NCBI RefSeq assembly: GCF_016806695.1
Contig: NZ_WUED01000009.1
Span: 1-64,000 of the forward strand
DNA length: 64,000 nt
Direction: 5' to 3'
Origin: Campylobacter bilis
GTDB lineage: Bacteria; Campylobacterota; Campylobacteria; Campylobacterales; Campylobacteraceae
Of the stretch, positions 26,271 to 37,207 are shown piece after piece (position 1 is the stretch's first letter; each line of letters opens with the position of its first letter). The position numbers were made by a program, and so were the translations under genes. Below the pieces are notes generated by a model that worked only from the letters and a program-made list of their open reading frames with translations, was not told where the DNA came from and did no database searches.

Positions 26271-27000
26271 AAATCAAGAAAAAAAAATTATTGCTTATAT
26301 GAAAGAATTCCTAAATAGCAATGAAAAATTAGACTGTGGTACGGCTTTTAAAATAGCGAAAAAATTTAATGTAAATATAGAAAAGATAGGAACATTAGCT
26401 GATGAAAATAATATAAAAATTGATAATTGTGAATTAGGACAATTTGGACATTTAGATTTTGAAAAAGCAAAGATTGAAGTGTTTAAAAGCATAGAAGCTA
26501 GTTTAGATCAAAAGCGTAGGATTTTTTGTAAAGATGCTAGAGATATAGCAAAACAAACTTGCGGGCTTAAAAGTATGCGTTCAGCTTTAAAAAGCTACAA
26601 GGTTGATGTAAAGTATTGTCAATTAGGTTGTTTTAAAGAAAAAAAAGGAAAGCAATTTATAGTAAGGACAAAAACTTGGATAGAAAATGCTGATGGGGAT
26701 TTGCTTTTTGGAAAAGGCAAAACAGAACTTTTAGAACTTATAGGGCAAACAGGAAGCTTGCTTCATGCTTCAAAACTCATGGGAATTAATTATAAAAAAG
26801 CCTGGATGCATTTACAAACCTTGCAAAAAAATTCCCAAGAAATTTTAGTTAGTACAAGGCAAGGGCGATCTAAAGAATCGGGTACAAAACTCACTCCTAG
26901 AGCCTTAGAATTAATGGAAAGTTATTCTATTTTACAAAAAGATATTGAAGAATATGCCGATAAACGCTTTAAAGAATTGTTTTTAAAAGAAAAAAAATAA
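26263..27000 (+). CDS. modE: ModE-like metal-responsive regulator with duplicated N-terminal unit
   Basis: A DNA-binding regulator of molybdate/tungstate genes (C. jejuni Cj1507c). The C-terminal part (about residues 145-235) is the ModE winged helix: LLELIGQTGSLLHASKLMGINYKKAWMHLQ and TRQGRSKESGTKLTPRA. There is no Mop/TOBE oxyanion domain. Instead, residues about 15-63 and 80-127 are two related units, each with a Cys, an IAK helix and a CxLGxF ending. The unit may sense metal indirectly or bind DNA. It overlaps fdhD, so the regulator is made with the enzyme's maturation factor. Confidence 0.85.
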   Translation: MDKNQEKKIIAYMKEFLNSNEKLDCGTAFKIAKKFNVNIEKIGTLADENNIKIDNCELGQFGHLDFEKAKIEVFKSIEASLDQKRRIFCKDARDIAKQTCGLKSMRSALKSYKVDVKYCQLGCFKEKKGKQFIVRTKTWIENADGDLLFGKGKTELLELIGQTGSLLHASKLMGINYKKAWMHLQTLQKNSQEILVSTRQGRSKESGTKLTPRALELMESYSILQKDIEEYADKRFKELFLKEKK

Positions 27001-27063
27001 TCCTTACTTAATAAATACTAAATATATTTTTTATAATTAATATTATTTTCTTGAAACGCATGT

Positions 27064-27069
27064 TAGAAT
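27064..27069 (+). promoter_or_regulatory. -10 element of the tlp1-type gene
   Basis: An extended -10 (TGT then TAGAAT) 31 bases before the chemoreceptor start codon. Confidence 0.4.
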
Positions 27070-27100
27070 TAAAAAAATTTTTATTATTTAGGAGTTATGG

Positions 27101-29203
27101 ATGTTTAAATCTTTAAATATAGGTTTAAAACTTATTTTTTCTGTGGCAACAGTTGTTGTTATTGGACTGGTTATTCTAATTTCCTTAATTACTAAGCAGG
27201 TGAGTCAAAATATTACTGAAAATACAGAAGATATTCTTGCTTCTATTGCCAAAGAGTATGCTACACAAACTCAAGGAATCTTTGGAGAAATGATTGTTTT
27301 AAATAAAAGTCTTTCAGGTACTTTAACAGAAATGTTTAGATCAACTTCTAAAGAAGATTTAGATATAGATAATATTACTAATATTATAATCAATACTTTT
27401 GATAACAGTCTTTATTCTAATTTTACTTATTTGTATCTTGTCAATCCTCCAGAATACTTTAGAGAAGAAAGCAAATTTTTTAACACTCAAAGCGGTAATT
27501 TCATTATGCTTTATACTGATAGTGAAAAAGACAATAAAGGTGGAATCAAAGTCATACAAGCTACAGATGAAATAGCTAATTTACAGGTCATTCAAGATAT
27601 AATAAAACAAGCCAAATATGGAGAAAATAAAGTATATATCGGCCGTCCTATAAGAATGCATTTAGAAGGGGAGAGTTTTGATGCTGTAAACATGGCAATG
27701 CCGATTTTTGATAGAAAAAATCAAGTTGTAGGTGTTGTAGGTATGACTTTGGATTTTTCAGCAGTTGCTACCTACCTTCTTGATCCTAAGAGTTTAAAAT
27801 ATGATGGAGAATTAAGGGTGCTTTTGCAATCTGATGGTCTTATAGCGATTCATCCTAATAAGGATTTGGTTTTAAAGAATTTAAAAAATCTTAATCCAAA
27901 TAAAGGTGCTCAGCAAACTTATCAAGCTATGAATGCAGGTAAAAATGGAGTTTTTAATTATATAGCTTTTGATGGGGATGATTCTTATGCAGCAATAAAT
28001 AGTTTTGAAGTGCAAAACAGTTCTTGGACTGTGTTAGTAACAGCACCTAAATATTCTGTTTTTGAACCTTTGAAAAAATTACAATTAATAATCATTAGTG
28101 CATCTTTTATTTTTGTTTTTATTGTTTTAGGAGTGGTTTATTATTGTGTGAAAAAAATTGTTGCATCAAGATTGCCTATTATTCTTAGTTCTTTAGAATC
28201 GTTTTTCCGTTTTTTAAATCATGAAAAAGTTGAACCTAAGGCTATTGAAATCTGTGCTAATGATGAATTAGGTGCAATGGGTAAAATTATAAATGAAAAT
28301 ATCGAAAGAATACAAAAATCTTTAGAACAAGATCAAGATGCTGTGGATGAATCAGTTCAAACTGCTAAAGAGATCGAAAAAGGCAATTTTACTGTCAGAT
28401 TTATCAAAAATCCTGCAAATCCACAACTCATAGAGCTTAAAAATGTGCTCAATAGAATGCTTAATGTTTTGCAAAATAAAATTGGTTCTAATATGAATGA
28501 AATTAATAGGGTTTTTAATAGCTATAAGGCTCTTGATTTTAGTACAGAAGTACAAGATGCTAAAGGGGAAGTTGAAATCACTACAAATATTTTGGGTAAA
28601 GAAATCAAAGAAATGCTTATTGCTTCATCAAATTTTGCTAAAGATTTAGCCAATCAATCACAAGAATTGAAAAATTCTATGCAAAAGCTTACCGATGGTT
28701 CTAATGCACAAGCAAGTTCTTTAGAACAATCAGCCGCGGCTGTAGAAGAAATCAATTCTTCTATGCAAAGTGTGAGTGGAAAAACTGTAGAGGTTGCTTC
28801 ACAAGCTGATGATATTAAAAATATTGTTAATGTGATTAAAGATATAGCAGATCAAACCAATCTCTTAGCTTTAAATGCAGCTATTGAAGCAGCACGTGCA
28901 GGAGAACATGGTAGAGGGTTTGCAGTCGTAGCTGATGAGGTAAGGCAGCTTGCAGAAAGAACAGGCAAGTCTTTATCTGAAATTGAAGCAAATATTAATA
29001 TACTTGTGCAAAGTGTTAATGAAGTGGCAGAATCAGTAAAAGAACAAACAACAGGAATAGCACAAATTAACGATGCTATTGCTAAACTTGAAAGTGTGAC
29101 AAAAGAAAATGTTGAAGTTGCACACGCTACTAATGGTATTACAAATGAGGTTAACCGTATAGCAGGTGCGATTTTAGAAGATGTAAATAAGAAGAAAATT
29201 TAA
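27101..29203 (+). CDS. tlp1: Methyl-accepting chemotaxis protein, Tlp1/CcaA type
   Basis: A full 700-residue chemoreceptor in the position of C. jejuni Tlp1 (Cj1506c, CcaA), which mediates the response to aspartate. Membrane helices lie at about residues 10-32 and 326-350, enclosing a dCache ligand domain (IGRPIRMH and [12 protein letters not shown] mark the membrane-distal subdomain). A HAMP-like region follows, then the conserved signalling tip [19 protein letters not shown]. The ligand is inferred from position. It has no C-terminal pentapeptide tether. Confidence 0.9.
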   Translation: MFKSLNIGLKLIFSVATVVVIGLVILISLITKQVSQNITENTEDILASIAKEYATQTQGIFGEMIVLNKSLSGTLTEMFRSTSKEDLDIDNITNIIINTFDNSLYSNFTYLYLVNPPEYFREESKFFNTQSGNFIMLYTDSEKDNKGGIKVIQATDEIANLQVIQDIIKQAKYGENKVYIGRPIRMHLEGESFDAVNMAMPIFDRKNQVVGVVGMTLDFSAVATYLLDPKSLKYDGELRVLLQSDGLIAIHPNKDLVLKNLKNLNPNKGAQQTYQAMNAGKNGVFNYIAFDGDDSYAAINSFEVQNSSWTVLVTAPKYSVFEPLKKLQLIIISASFIFVFIVLGVVYYCVKKIVASRLPIILSSLESFFRFLNHEKVEPKAIEICANDELGAMGKIINENIERIQKSLEQDQDAVDESVQTAKEIEKGNFTVRFIKNPANPQLIELKNVLNRMLNVLQNKIGSNMNEINRVFNSYKALDFSTEVQDAKGEVEITTNILGKEIKEMLIASSNFAKDLANQSQELKNSMQKLTDGSNAQASSLEQSAAAVEEINSSMQSVSGKTVEVASQADDIKNIVNVIKDIADQTNLLALNAAIEAARAGEHGRGFAVVADEVRQLAERTGKSLSEIEANINILVQSVNEVAESVKEQTTGIAQINDAIAKLESVTKENVEVAHATNGITNEVNRIAGAILEDVNKKKI

Positions 29204-29279
29204 TTTTTATATCTCCTTGATTTAAAGACAAAAAAAGCAAGAAAATATTATTATTTTTTAGATAAATTAAGGAGAAATA

Positions 29280-29846
29280 ATGAGAATTGATTGTAGAAAT
29301 CTTGAGTGTCCTAAGCCTGTTGTTGAAACAAAAAAAGCACTTGAAAATCTTCAAAATAATGAAATTTTGGAGATTTTATTAGATTCTGTTATTTCTAAAA
29401 ATAATGTTATAAAATTTTTAAATTCTTTAAATTTATGTCCAAATATTGAGGAAAATGGTAAGCAAATTTGTATAAAAGTGAAAAAACAAGAGCTTGAGTT
29501 TTCTAAGAGTAATGCTTATAGTGTTTTGTTTTTAAAAACAGATAAAATAGGAGAGGGTGAATTAGGAAAAACTTTGCTTGTAGGGTTTTTAGATACTTTA
29601 AAAAATATACAAAATATGCCCAGTAAAATACTTTGTGTTAATGAAAGTGTTTTAATCAATACCAATACCCAGCATGCAGCTTATGCAGCTATGAAAGAAC
29701 TTGAAAATTTAGGTGTTGAGATTATTAGTTGTGGAGCTTGCTTGGAATTTTTTCAAAAGAGTAATGAGCTTAAAATCGGAAGTATTGGCAATGCTTATGA
29801 AATTTTAAATGAACTTTGTACTAAAGCAAAAATCATTAGTTTATGA
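29280..29846 (+). CDS. yedF: Selenium metabolism protein YedF
   Basis: A two-domain protein. Residues 1-70 are a TusA/SirA-like sulfur-carrier domain (IDCRNLECPKPVVETKKAL with the reactive Cys), and residues 90-188 are a DsrE-like domain (SCGACLEFF). This fusion is the selenium-metabolism YedF family, usually found beside selD. It may carry selenium or sulfur to SelD. It corresponds to Cj1505c. The stop is 8 bases before the selD start, so the two share an operon. Biochemical function is unproven. Confidence 0.88.
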   Translation: MRIDCRNLECPKPVVETKKALENLQNNEILEILLDSVISKNNVIKFLNSLNLCPNIEENGKQICIKVKKQELEFSKSNAYSVLFLKTDKIGEGELGKTLLVGFLDTLKNIQNMPSKILCVNESVLINTNTQHAAYAAMKELENLGVEIISCGACLEFFQKSNELKIGSIGNAYEILNELCTKAKIISL

Positions 29847-29854
29847 AGGAAAAT

Positions 29855-30877
29855 ATGGAATATAAAAATCAAAATTTAACCCATTTTACAAAAGCGGCAG
29901 GTTGAGCAGCGAAATTAAGCCCGGGTGGCCTTAAAACAATTTTAAATTTCATGCAAACAAGTCCAGCTTTATTAAGCAGTATTGGCAATAATGAAGACGC
30001 AAGTGTTTTTCAAATAAATCCTGATTTGGCTTTAGTACAAACCTTGGATTTTATCACGCCTATAGTTGATAGTGCCTATCATTTTGGTGCTATTGCTGCG
30101 GCAAATGCTTTAAGCGATGTATTTGCTATGGGTGCAGAAGTGATTAATGCTTTAAATATAGTAGGTTTTAATACTCATGATCATGATTTAGAACTTTTAG
30201 AAGAACTTTTACAAGGTGCTAATGATAAGGTAAGAGAATGTGGTGCTTTGATTGTGGGTGGGCATACTATAAAAAGTAATGAAATTTTTTTTGGATTGAG
30301 TGTTACAGGTAGGGTGCATCCTAAAAAATTCATTGCTAATAATACTGCTAAAGAAGGCGATTTAATCCTTTTAAGCAAGCCTTTGGGTACAGGTATTTTA
30401 AGCACGGCTTTAAAAGCTAAAATTTTAGAAGAGAAATATTTAAACAATATGCTTAAAAGCATGATGAGTTTAAATTATAAAGCCAGTCAAATTGCACTTA
30501 AATTTGGAGTAAGAGCAATGAGTGATGTCACAGGTTTTGGGCTTTTAGGACATTTAAAAGAAATGTTAAATAATAGCATTTCTTTTACCATTTTTACAAG
30601 AGAACTTCCTTTTTTAGAAGGGGTAAAAGAGTATTTTAATCAGGGTTTGATTCCTCAGGGTGCTTATCGAAATTTAGAATTTGTACAAGAATTCCAAAGT
30701 AGTTTAAGTGAAGAAAGATTATTATTATGCGATCCTCAAACTTCTGGCGGACTTTTGATTGCTGTGGATGAGAAAAAGGCTATGGAATGTCTTAAGAATT
30801 TAGAAGATGAGAATATCCAAGCTAAGATTATCGCACAAGCTATAGCCTTTCAAAAAGATAGGTTTATTTTTTATTAA
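29855..30877 (+). CDS. selD: Selenide, water dikinase, itself a selenoprotein
   Basis: Makes selenophosphate, the selenium donor for Sec-tRNA. I place the start at ATG 29855 (AGGAAAAT upstream). The in-frame TGA at 29903-29905 is residue 17, exactly where E. coli SelD has catalytic Cys17, within KAAG-U-AAKLSPGGL. The frame continues without a break to 30877, giving 340 residues. A stem-loop (TTAAGCC with GGCCTTAA, one bulge, CGGGT loop) lies about 15 bases after the TGA and fits a SECIS. Later motifs (NALSDVFAMGA, LLCDPQTSGG) are standard. A reading from the downstream Met would lose the catalytic residue. Confidence 0.94.
29903..29937 (+). promoter_or_regulatory. Sec-UGA codon and candidate bSECIS of selD
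   Basis: The in-frame UGA at Sec17 is followed by a GC-rich hairpin, unusual in this AT-rich DNA: arms near 29918-29924 and 29930-29937. It is a good candidate for SelB recruitment; pairing was judged by eye. Confidence 0.6.
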
Positions 30878-30954
30878 TTTTTGTTACTTATATACCCATA
30901 AAAACTTTAATTTATTCTTATTTTTAAATTTAATAATGTTATTTTTATTTTATT

Positions 30955-30960
30955 TATACT
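30955..30960 (+). promoter_or_regulatory. -10 element upstream of putA
   Basis: TATACT 36 bases before the putA start, in an AT-rich spacer after selD. Confidence 0.4.
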
Positions 30961-30995
30961 ATTTTTATTTAGAACTTTATCATTAGGAGATATAA

Positions 30996-33900
30996 ATGAT
31001 ACAAAAAGCCCTAGCCTTGGCTGAAGAATTACAAGGTAAAATAGAAGCAAATATTTCAAATTCTGAAAAAGAATTCCATGCTAAAATGCAAAAACTTCTA
31101 AACAATCCCAAAAACAAAATAATGCTTATTGAATTACTTGATCGTTCTTTTAGATGTAATGATAAAAAAGCGAGTTTTGAGCTTATAGAATATACTTTAA
31201 ATAAGTATGGTATAGCTGATTTTTTTAGTACTTTTGAAAAATTCTTGCTTTTTAGTTTTTTAAATTTTGGCAAATTCGCACCGAATTTAAGCGTACCGTT
31301 TTTTATAAGACATTTAAGAGAAGATACTAAGGCTATGGTTTTAGATGCAAATGCTAGTGTTTTACAGCCTCATATACGTAAAAGAAAAGAAGAAGACAAT
31401 ATCACTTTAAATGTAAATTTAATTGGTGAAGAGGTTTTAGGTGAAGCTGAGAGTAAATATCGTATCCGCAAATATGAAGAAGCTTTAAAGTCAAATTATA
31501 TTACTTATATTTCTATTAAAATCACTACTATTTTTTCGCAAATTAATATTATTGATTTTGAATATTCTAAAGATGAGATTGTTAAAAGGCTTGATCATCT
31601 TTATGCTTTAGCATTAGAAGAAGAAAAAAAACAAGGAGTGAGTAAATTTATCAATCTTGATATGGAAGAATTTAGAGATTTAGAGCTTACTGTTGCAGCT
31701 TTTATGGAGAGTGTTTCTAAATTTGATATCAAAGCTGGTATTGTTTTGCAAGCTTATATACCTGATTCTTATGAGTATCTTAAAAAGCTTTTTGCTTTTT
31801 CAAAACAAAGAGTTTTAAAAGGGATGAAGCCTATTAAAATTCGTTTTGTAAAAGGTGCCAATATGGAAAGTGAAGAAACTATAGCAAGCCAAAGAGGCTG
31901 GGAACTTCCTACTTTTTACAAGAAAATAGACACTGATAGTAATTATAATAAAATGCTTGATTTTGTTTTAGAAGGGGATAATTATAAGTATATAAATGTA
32001 GGGATTGCAAGCCATAATATTTTTGAAATTGCTTATGCTTATACGCGTATTAATGAGGTGAAAGCTTTGGATTCTTTTACTTTTGAAATGCTTGAAGGCA
32101 TGAGTTTACAATGTTCTTATGAACTATCTAAAATGCATGATTTAATCCTTTATGCTCCAGTTTGTGATGAAGCTCATTTTAACAATGCTATTGCTTATCT
32201 TGTAAGACGTCTTGATGAAAATACAAGTGAAGATAATTTCATGAGATATTTTTTCAATCTTAAAATAGGAGATAAAAATTGGAATATACAAAAAGAATTA
32301 TTCTTAAAATCTTTAGAAGGTATTAAAACTCTTGATAATTCCACGCACCGTACCCAAGATAGAAATAAAATTTCAAAGGTCATAAGCACTTACGAAAGCG
32401 GGGTTTTTCATAATGAAAGCGATACTGATTTTATTTTAGCACAAAATAGATCATGGGCTAAAGATATAAAAATGAAATATGAAAATTTACAAAATTATGA
32501 TGTTGTGCCTGTGATTGGGGATTTGCAATTAGATAAAGATACTTTAAATACTCTAGAAGTTAAAGATAAAATCAAAGATAGAATTATAGGTAAAGTTTAT
32601 TTAGCAGGAGAAAAAGAAATTAAAAAAGCCCTTGATGTAGCTAAAAATTCATCTTATAGTAAAAAAAGCTTTGATGAAATTCATGCTATTTTAGCTAAAG
32701 CTGCGGATTTAATGAGAGAGCGTCGCGGAGATTTGATAGGTTTAGCTGCACTTGAAGTAGGTAAGACTTTTTTAGAAATTGATCCTGAAGTGAGTGAAGC
32801 TATTGATTTTATCGAATTTTATCCGCATTCTTTGAAGGTTTTAAAAGAACAAAATAAAAATACTCAATTTAGCCCTAAAGGTATAGGTGTGACTATAGCG
32901 CCTTGGAATTTTCCTATAGGTATTTCAGTAGGGACCATAGCAGCACCTTTAGCAGCGGGTAATGTAGTGATTTATAAACCCTCTTCGCTTTCAACTCTAA
33001 CAGGTTATATGCTTTGTCAATGTTTTTGGGATGCGGGGATTAGTAAAGACGCTTTGATTTTCTTGCCTTCTAAAGGAAGTGATATTTCTAAATATTTGCT
33101 TGTGGATGAAGCGATTAAATTTTCAATCCTTACAGGAGGAGAAGACACCGCTTATGCGATGTTAAAAGCCAATCCAACTTTACTTTTAAATGCTGAGACA
33201 GGAGGAAAAAACGCTACTATAGTTTCTAAATTTGCTGATCGTGATAGTGCGATTAAAAATATTGTCCATTCTGCTTTTAGTAATAGTGGGCAGAAGTGTT
33301 CGGCTACTTCTTTGCTTGTTTTAGAACAAGAAGTTTATGAAGATGAAGAATTTAAAAAGACTTTAGTTGATGCTGCTGCTTCTATGCAAGTAGGAAGTCC
33401 TTTTGAATTTAAAAACAAATTAGGCACTTTAGCAGATAAACCAGGTGCTAAAGTACAAAAGGCTTTAAATCAATTGCAATCTTATGAAGAATGGGCTTTA
33501 AAACCTCAATTTTTAGATAATAATCCTTATTTAATGACCCCGGGCATAAAATACGGTACTAAAAAAGGTGATTTTACTCATATGAATGAACTTTTTGTTC
33601 CTATTTTAACCGTAATGAAGGCAAAAGATCTTCAAGAAGCTATAGAGATAGTAAATTCTACAGGCTATGGCTTGACTGCGGGTTTTGAAAGTTTAGATGA
33701 AAGAGAATGGGAGTATTTTCACACTCATATAGAGGCTGGAAATATTTATATTAATAAACCTACCACAGGAGCTATAGTGCTTCGTCAACCCTTTGGCGGG
33801 GTGAAAAAATCTGCCATAGGTTTTGGTAGGAAAGTGGGGATTTATAATTATATTACTCAATTTTTAAATATAAGTGTAGATCAAGCTGATGAGAATTTAC

Positions 33901-34496
33901 TTGAAAATGATCTTGTTAAAGCTTTAGAAAAGATCCAATGCAGCAATGAAGAAGATAAAAAAGCTTTAGACAATGTGATTTTAATGGCAAAATCTTATGC
34001 TTATTATCATAAAAATGAATTTACTCTTTCAAAAGATTATGTAAAAATACGTGGAGAGAATAATCTTTTTTCTTATACTAAAATTAAAAATTTAGCTTTT
34101 AGAATATGCGAAGAGGATGATTTAAAGGATATTTTAGGAGTCATTGTTGGGGCAAATATTTTAGATATTAGCCTTAGTCTAAGTTATGATCAGCATGCTA
34201 AAATTTCTTTAGTAAAAGAGCTTTGTAAGGCTGCGAATTTAAAGGCTGATTTTATTAATGAGAGCAAGGCAAATTTTGTTTCGGGTTTGAAACATTTTGA
34301 AAGAATTCGTTATCATGCAAAAGCTAGTGTAGAGGATGAAATTTATATACAAGCTGCTAAAGAAGCTAAGATTATTATTAGAGATAAGCCTTTATTAAAT
34401 GGCCGTTTTGAGCTTTTATTTTATCATAATGAAAAAGCTTTAAGCATCTCTTTTCATCGTTATGGAAATTTAGGCATTAGGGCATTAAATCATTAA
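30996..34496 (+). CDS. putA: Bifunctional proline dehydrogenase / glutamate semialdehyde dehydrogenase
   Basis: Oxidises proline to glutamate, passing electrons to the quinone pool. Residues about 80-470 are the FAD proline dehydrogenase barrel (FVKGANMESEE, YAYTRINEVKA). Residues about 540-990 are the aldehyde dehydrogenase: SPKGIGVTIAPWNFP, ETGGKNATIVS and the catalytic Cys in SGQKCSATS. A C-terminal extension of about 180 residues follows. There is no N-terminal ribbon-helix-helix DNA-binding domain, so it is not self-repressing like E. coli PutA. 1166 residues. It is followed by putP 13 bases later. Confidence 0.94.
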   Translation: MIQKALALAEELQGKIEANISNSEKEFHAKMQKLLNNPKNKIMLIELLDRSFRCNDKKASFELIEYTLNKYGIADFFSTFEKFLLFSFLNFGKFAPNLSVPFFIRHLREDTKAMVLDANASVLQPHIRKRKEEDNITLNVNLIGEEVLGEAESKYRIRKYEEALKSNYITYISIKITTIFSQINIIDFEYSKDEIVKRLDHLYALALEEEKKQGVSKFINLDMEEFRDLELTVAAFMESVSKFDIKAGIVLQAYIPDSYEYLKKLFAFSKQRVLKGMKPIKIRFVKGANMESEETIASQRGWELPTFYKKIDTDSNYNKMLDFVLEGDNYKYINVGIASHNIFEIAYAYTRINEVKALDSFTFEMLEGMSLQCSYELSKMHDLILYAPVCDEAHFNNAIAYLVRRLDENTSEDNFMRYFFNLKIGDKNWNIQKELFLKSLEGIKTLDNSTHRTQDRNKISKVISTYESGVFHNESDTDFILAQNRSWAKDIKMKYENLQNYDVVPVIGDLQLDKDTLNTLEVKDKIKDRIIGKVYLAGEKEIKKALDVAKNSSYSKKSFDEIHAILAKAADLMRERRGDLIGLAALEVGKTFLEIDPEVSEAIDFIEFYPHSLKVLKEQNKNTQFSPKGIGVTIAPWNFPIGISVGTIAAPLAAGNVVIYKPSSLSTLTGYMLCQCFWDAGISKDALIFLPSKGSDISKYLLVDEAIKFSILTGGEDTAYAMLKANPTLLLNAETGGKNATIVSKFADRDSAIKNIVHSAFSNSGQKCSATSLLVLEQEVYEDEEFKKTLVDAAASMQVGSPFEFKNKLGTLADKPGAKVQKALNQLQSYEEWALKPQFLDNNPYLMTPGIKYGTKKGDFTHMNELFVPILTVMKAKDLQEAIEIVNSTGYGLTAGFESLDEREWEYFHTHIEAGNIYINKPTTGAIVLRQPFGGVKKSAIGFGRKVGIYNYITQFLNISVDQADENLLENDLVKALEKIQCSNEEDKKALDNVILMAKSYAYYHKNEFTLSKDYVKIRGENNLFSYTKIKNLAFRICEEDDLKDILGVIVGANILDISLSLSYDQHAKISLVKELCKAANLKADFINESKANFVSGLKHFERIRYHAKASVEDEIYIQAAKEAKIIIRDKPLLNGRFELLFYHNEKALSISFHRYGNLGIRALNH

Positions 34497-34509
34497 TTAA
34501 GGAGTAAAA

Positions 34510-35991
34510 ATGGAAATAGTTCAAATTAATACCCCAATAGCAATAATGTTTGTCGCATATGCTGTTTTAATGCTTTATATAGGTTTTTATTTTTATAAGC
34601 AAAATAAAAATGCAGAAGATTATTTCTTAGGGGGTCGTTCTATGGGGCCTGTCATTTCTGCACTTAGTGCGGGAGCTTCTGATATGAGTGGCTGGCTTTT
34701 AATGGGTTTGCCTGGGGCTTTGTATGTAAGTGGTTTTGTAGATTCTTATATTGCAATAGGTTTAACTGTAGGGGCTAGTTTAAATTGGATCTTTGTAGCT
34801 AAAAGACTTAGAATTTATACTAGTGTTATTGCTAATTCTTTAACTATTCCTGATTATTTTGAAACACGATTTGATGATGATAAGCATATATTGCGCGTAG
34901 TATGTGCTATAGTAATTTTAATTTTCTTTACCTTTTATGTTTCTTCAGGGCTTGTAAGTGGGGCAAAACTTTTTGAAAGTACTTTTGGCATTGCTTATGA
35001 GTATGCACTTACTACAGGGACTATTATTATAGTGGCTTATACTTTTTTAGGCGGTTATAAGGCGGTTTGTTGGACGGATATGATTCAAGGGCTTTTGATG
35101 ATGGGTGCTTTAATTATTGTGCCTTTAGTCATGCTGTTTCATTTAGGGGGTTTTAATGAGGCAATGCATATAGTAAAACAAATCAGACCTAGTGCTTTAT
35201 CCTTAGGAGAAGGAGTAGGGGCTATTAGTATTATTTCCGCACTTGCTTGGGGACTTGGATATTTTGGACAGCCTCATATTTTAGTGCGTTTCATGTCTAT
35301 TCGATCTGTTAAAGACATTCCAAGTGCTACTTTTATAGGTATTTTTTGGATGGTAATTTGTCTTTTAAGTGCTTGTTTTATAGGAGTTTTGGGTATTGCT
35401 TATGTGTATAAATTCCAATTAAGCCTTGCTGATCCTGAGAAAATTTTTATTGTGATGTCTCAACTTTTATTTAATCCTTGGATAGCAGGTATTTTGCTTT
35501 CTGCTATTTTAGCCGCTATTATGAGTACTGCAAGTTCTCAGCTTTTAGTGTCAAGTTCTACTATTGCAGAAGATTTTTATAAAAAAATTTTTAAAGAAGA
35601 TGCCCCTGCACAAGTGGTGCTTAATCTAGGTAAGATAGGGGTGTTACTAGTAGCTGTGATAGCGTTTTTAATTTCTACAGATAAAAACTCAAGTGTTTTA
35701 AGCATAGTTTCTTATGCGTGGGCAGGTTTTGGAGCAAGTTTTGGTTCTGTTATGCTTTTTTCTTTATTCTGGAGTAGGATGACTAGAATAGGAGCGATTT
35801 TAGGCATGATAACAGGTGCGCTTACAGTGGTTCTTTGGAAGAATTATTTGGTTGAAATTTTTAACTTGCCTATCTATGAGATAGTCCCAGGATTTTTGGC
35901 TGCTTCTTTAGTTATTATTATTGCAAGTTTATTTACCAAGCTTCGCCTTGGAACTAAGACTGCTTATGAAAGGATGCTAGAAGAACTTTAA
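34510..35991 (+). CDS. putP: Sodium/proline symporter
   Basis: Imports proline with sodium. It is a solute:sodium symporter of 493 residues with about 13 hydrophobic helices. PutP landmarks: [31 protein letters not shown] and [20 protein letters not shown] precedes the ATG. Operon with putA, so uptake and breakdown of proline are made together. Confidence 0.94.
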   Translation: MEIVQINTPIAIMFVAYAVLMLYIGFYFYKQNKNAEDYFLGGRSMGPVISALSAGASDMSGWLLMGLPGALYVSGFVDSYIAIGLTVGASLNWIFVAKRLRIYTSVIANSLTIPDYFETRFDDDKHILRVVCAIVILIFFTFYVSSGLVSGAKLFESTFGIAYEYALTTGTIIIVAYTFLGGYKAVCWTDMIQGLLMMGALIIVPLVMLFHLGGFNEAMHIVKQIRPSALSLGEGVGAISIISALAWGLGYFGQPHILVRFMSIRSVKDIPSATFIGIFWMVICLLSACFIGVLGIAYVYKFQLSLADPEKIFIVMSQLLFNPWIAGILLSAILAAIMSTASSQLLVSSSTIAEDFYKKIFKEDAPAQVVLNLGKIGVLLVAVIAFLISTDKNSSVLSIVSYAWAGFGASFGSVMLFSLFWSRMTRIGAILGMITGALTVVLWKNYLVEIFNLPIYEIVPGFLAASLVIIIASLFTKLRLGTKTAYERMLEEL

Positions 35992-36017
35992 AATATTCTC
36001 GCATTTGCGAGAATATT
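35992..36017. terminator. Bidirectional terminator, putP/gltS
   Basis: A perfect 12-bp stem (AATATTCTCGCA with TGCGAGAATATT) and a 2-base loop start right after the putP stop and end on the gltS stop codon. It serves both convergent operons. Confidence 0.75.
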
Positions 36018-37207
36018 TAGGCAAAAAGATTGATTAAATAAGTATTTAGAGGTATTGCTACAATATCGATTAAAACAGCCCCACATAAAGGCACAATTAA
36101 AAACGCTTGTTTAGAAATCAAAGCGTATCTAGCACAAACTGCATTCATATTCGCTACAGCATTAGGGGTTGCACCTAAGCCATGTCCTATAAGTCCTGCA
36201 CACATGATAGCACTATCATAATTTCTTCCGCATAAATAAAAGACTACGAAAACCGCAAATAATAATAAGGCTAAAATTTGCACAATTAAAGTGATAAAAA
36301 GAGGTATGGCAACAGTACTTAATTCATTTATTTTTAGACTCATCATAGCCATGGTTAAAAAAATGCCTAAACTCAATTCACTTATAGTATCTAAAGAATA
36401 CTGATTGATTTTAAAAATATTAAGAATATCATTGAAATTTCTTACAAGAATAGCAATAAGCATACATCCAACATAACTAGGTAAAGAATACCCGCTAAAT
36501 TGTGTAAATTGAGAACTTATATAAAATCCAATGCACATAATGCATAATATTAAAAATAAAGATTTTAAAAAATCTTTATGGCTTGCAATATGAATTTCAT
36601 GTTTTAAAGGATCTGTGTCTTTGATGTCTTGATTGGTTTGGATTTTTAAATTGTGTTTGCTTATAAGATATCTTGCTACAGGGCCTCCAAGTAAAGAACC
36701 AAAAATGAGTCCAAAAGTTGCTGCAGATAATGCTAAAACTTTAGCATTGTTCATACCGCTTAATTCTTCAACCATGCCACCAAAGGCTATAGCATTGCCA
36801 TGTCCACCTTCTAAAGAAACAGCTCCGCATAAAATACCATATAATTTATTTAAATCAAAAAAACTCATCATAGAAATACCGATAAAATTTTGCATCAAAG
36901 CCATAAACCAACAGCATCCAAGATAGATCAAAAGTATTTTTCCACCTACTTTTAAGAGTTTAAAGCTTCCACTTAATCCTATTATGGTAAAAAACGCAGC
37001 CATGAGTGGAGTTTGTAAGCTTGTATCAAAATTAATTTTAACTTCAATGAAGCTTAAAGCATAAATTACCATACTTACTAAAAAACCTCCTATAACAGGA
37101 GAAGGGATACAAAATTTTTCTAAGATTAAAAAACGTTTTTTTAAAAACATTCCAAATAATAAAACTCCAATGCTAATAGTCAATGCACTTAAACTTTCAA
37201 AATTCAT
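36017..37207 (-). CDS. gltS: Sodium/glutamate symporter
   Basis: A 396-residue GltS-family carrier that imports glutamate with sodium. Signatures: CIPSPVIGGFLVSM near residue 40, GGHGNAIAFGGMVEEL for the first re-entrant loop, and GLGATPNAVANMNAV for the second. About ten helices. The ATG overlaps the stop of the upstream formimidoylglutamase-like gene by 4 bases. In C. jejuni NCTC 11168, as I recall, putP is followed directly by fdhU, so this gene pair is an extra insertion or an ancestral block lost there. Confidence 0.9.
   Translation of the reverse strand: MNFESLSALTISIGVLLFGMFLKKRFLILEKFCIPSPVIGGFLVSMVIYALSFIEVKINFDTSLQTPLMAAFFTIIGLSGSFKLLKVGGKILLIYLGCCWFMALMQNFIGISMMSFFDLNKLYGILCGAVSLEGGHGNAIAFGGMVEELSGMNNAKVLALSAATFGLIFGSLLGGPVARYLISKHNLKIQTNQDIKDTDPLKHEIHIASHKDFLKSLFLILCIMCIGFYISSQFTQFSGYSLPSYVGCMLIAILVRNFNDILNIFKINQYSLDTISELSLGIFLTMAMMSLKINELSTVAIPLFITLIVQILALLLFAVFVVFYLCGRNYDSAIMCAGLIGHGLGATPNAVANMNAVCARYALISKQAFLIVPLCGAVLIDIVAIPLNTYLINLFA

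Noticed and set aside
36633-36926. 97-codon ORF on the plus strand
   Set aside because: Antisense shadow of gltS; no recognisable domain.
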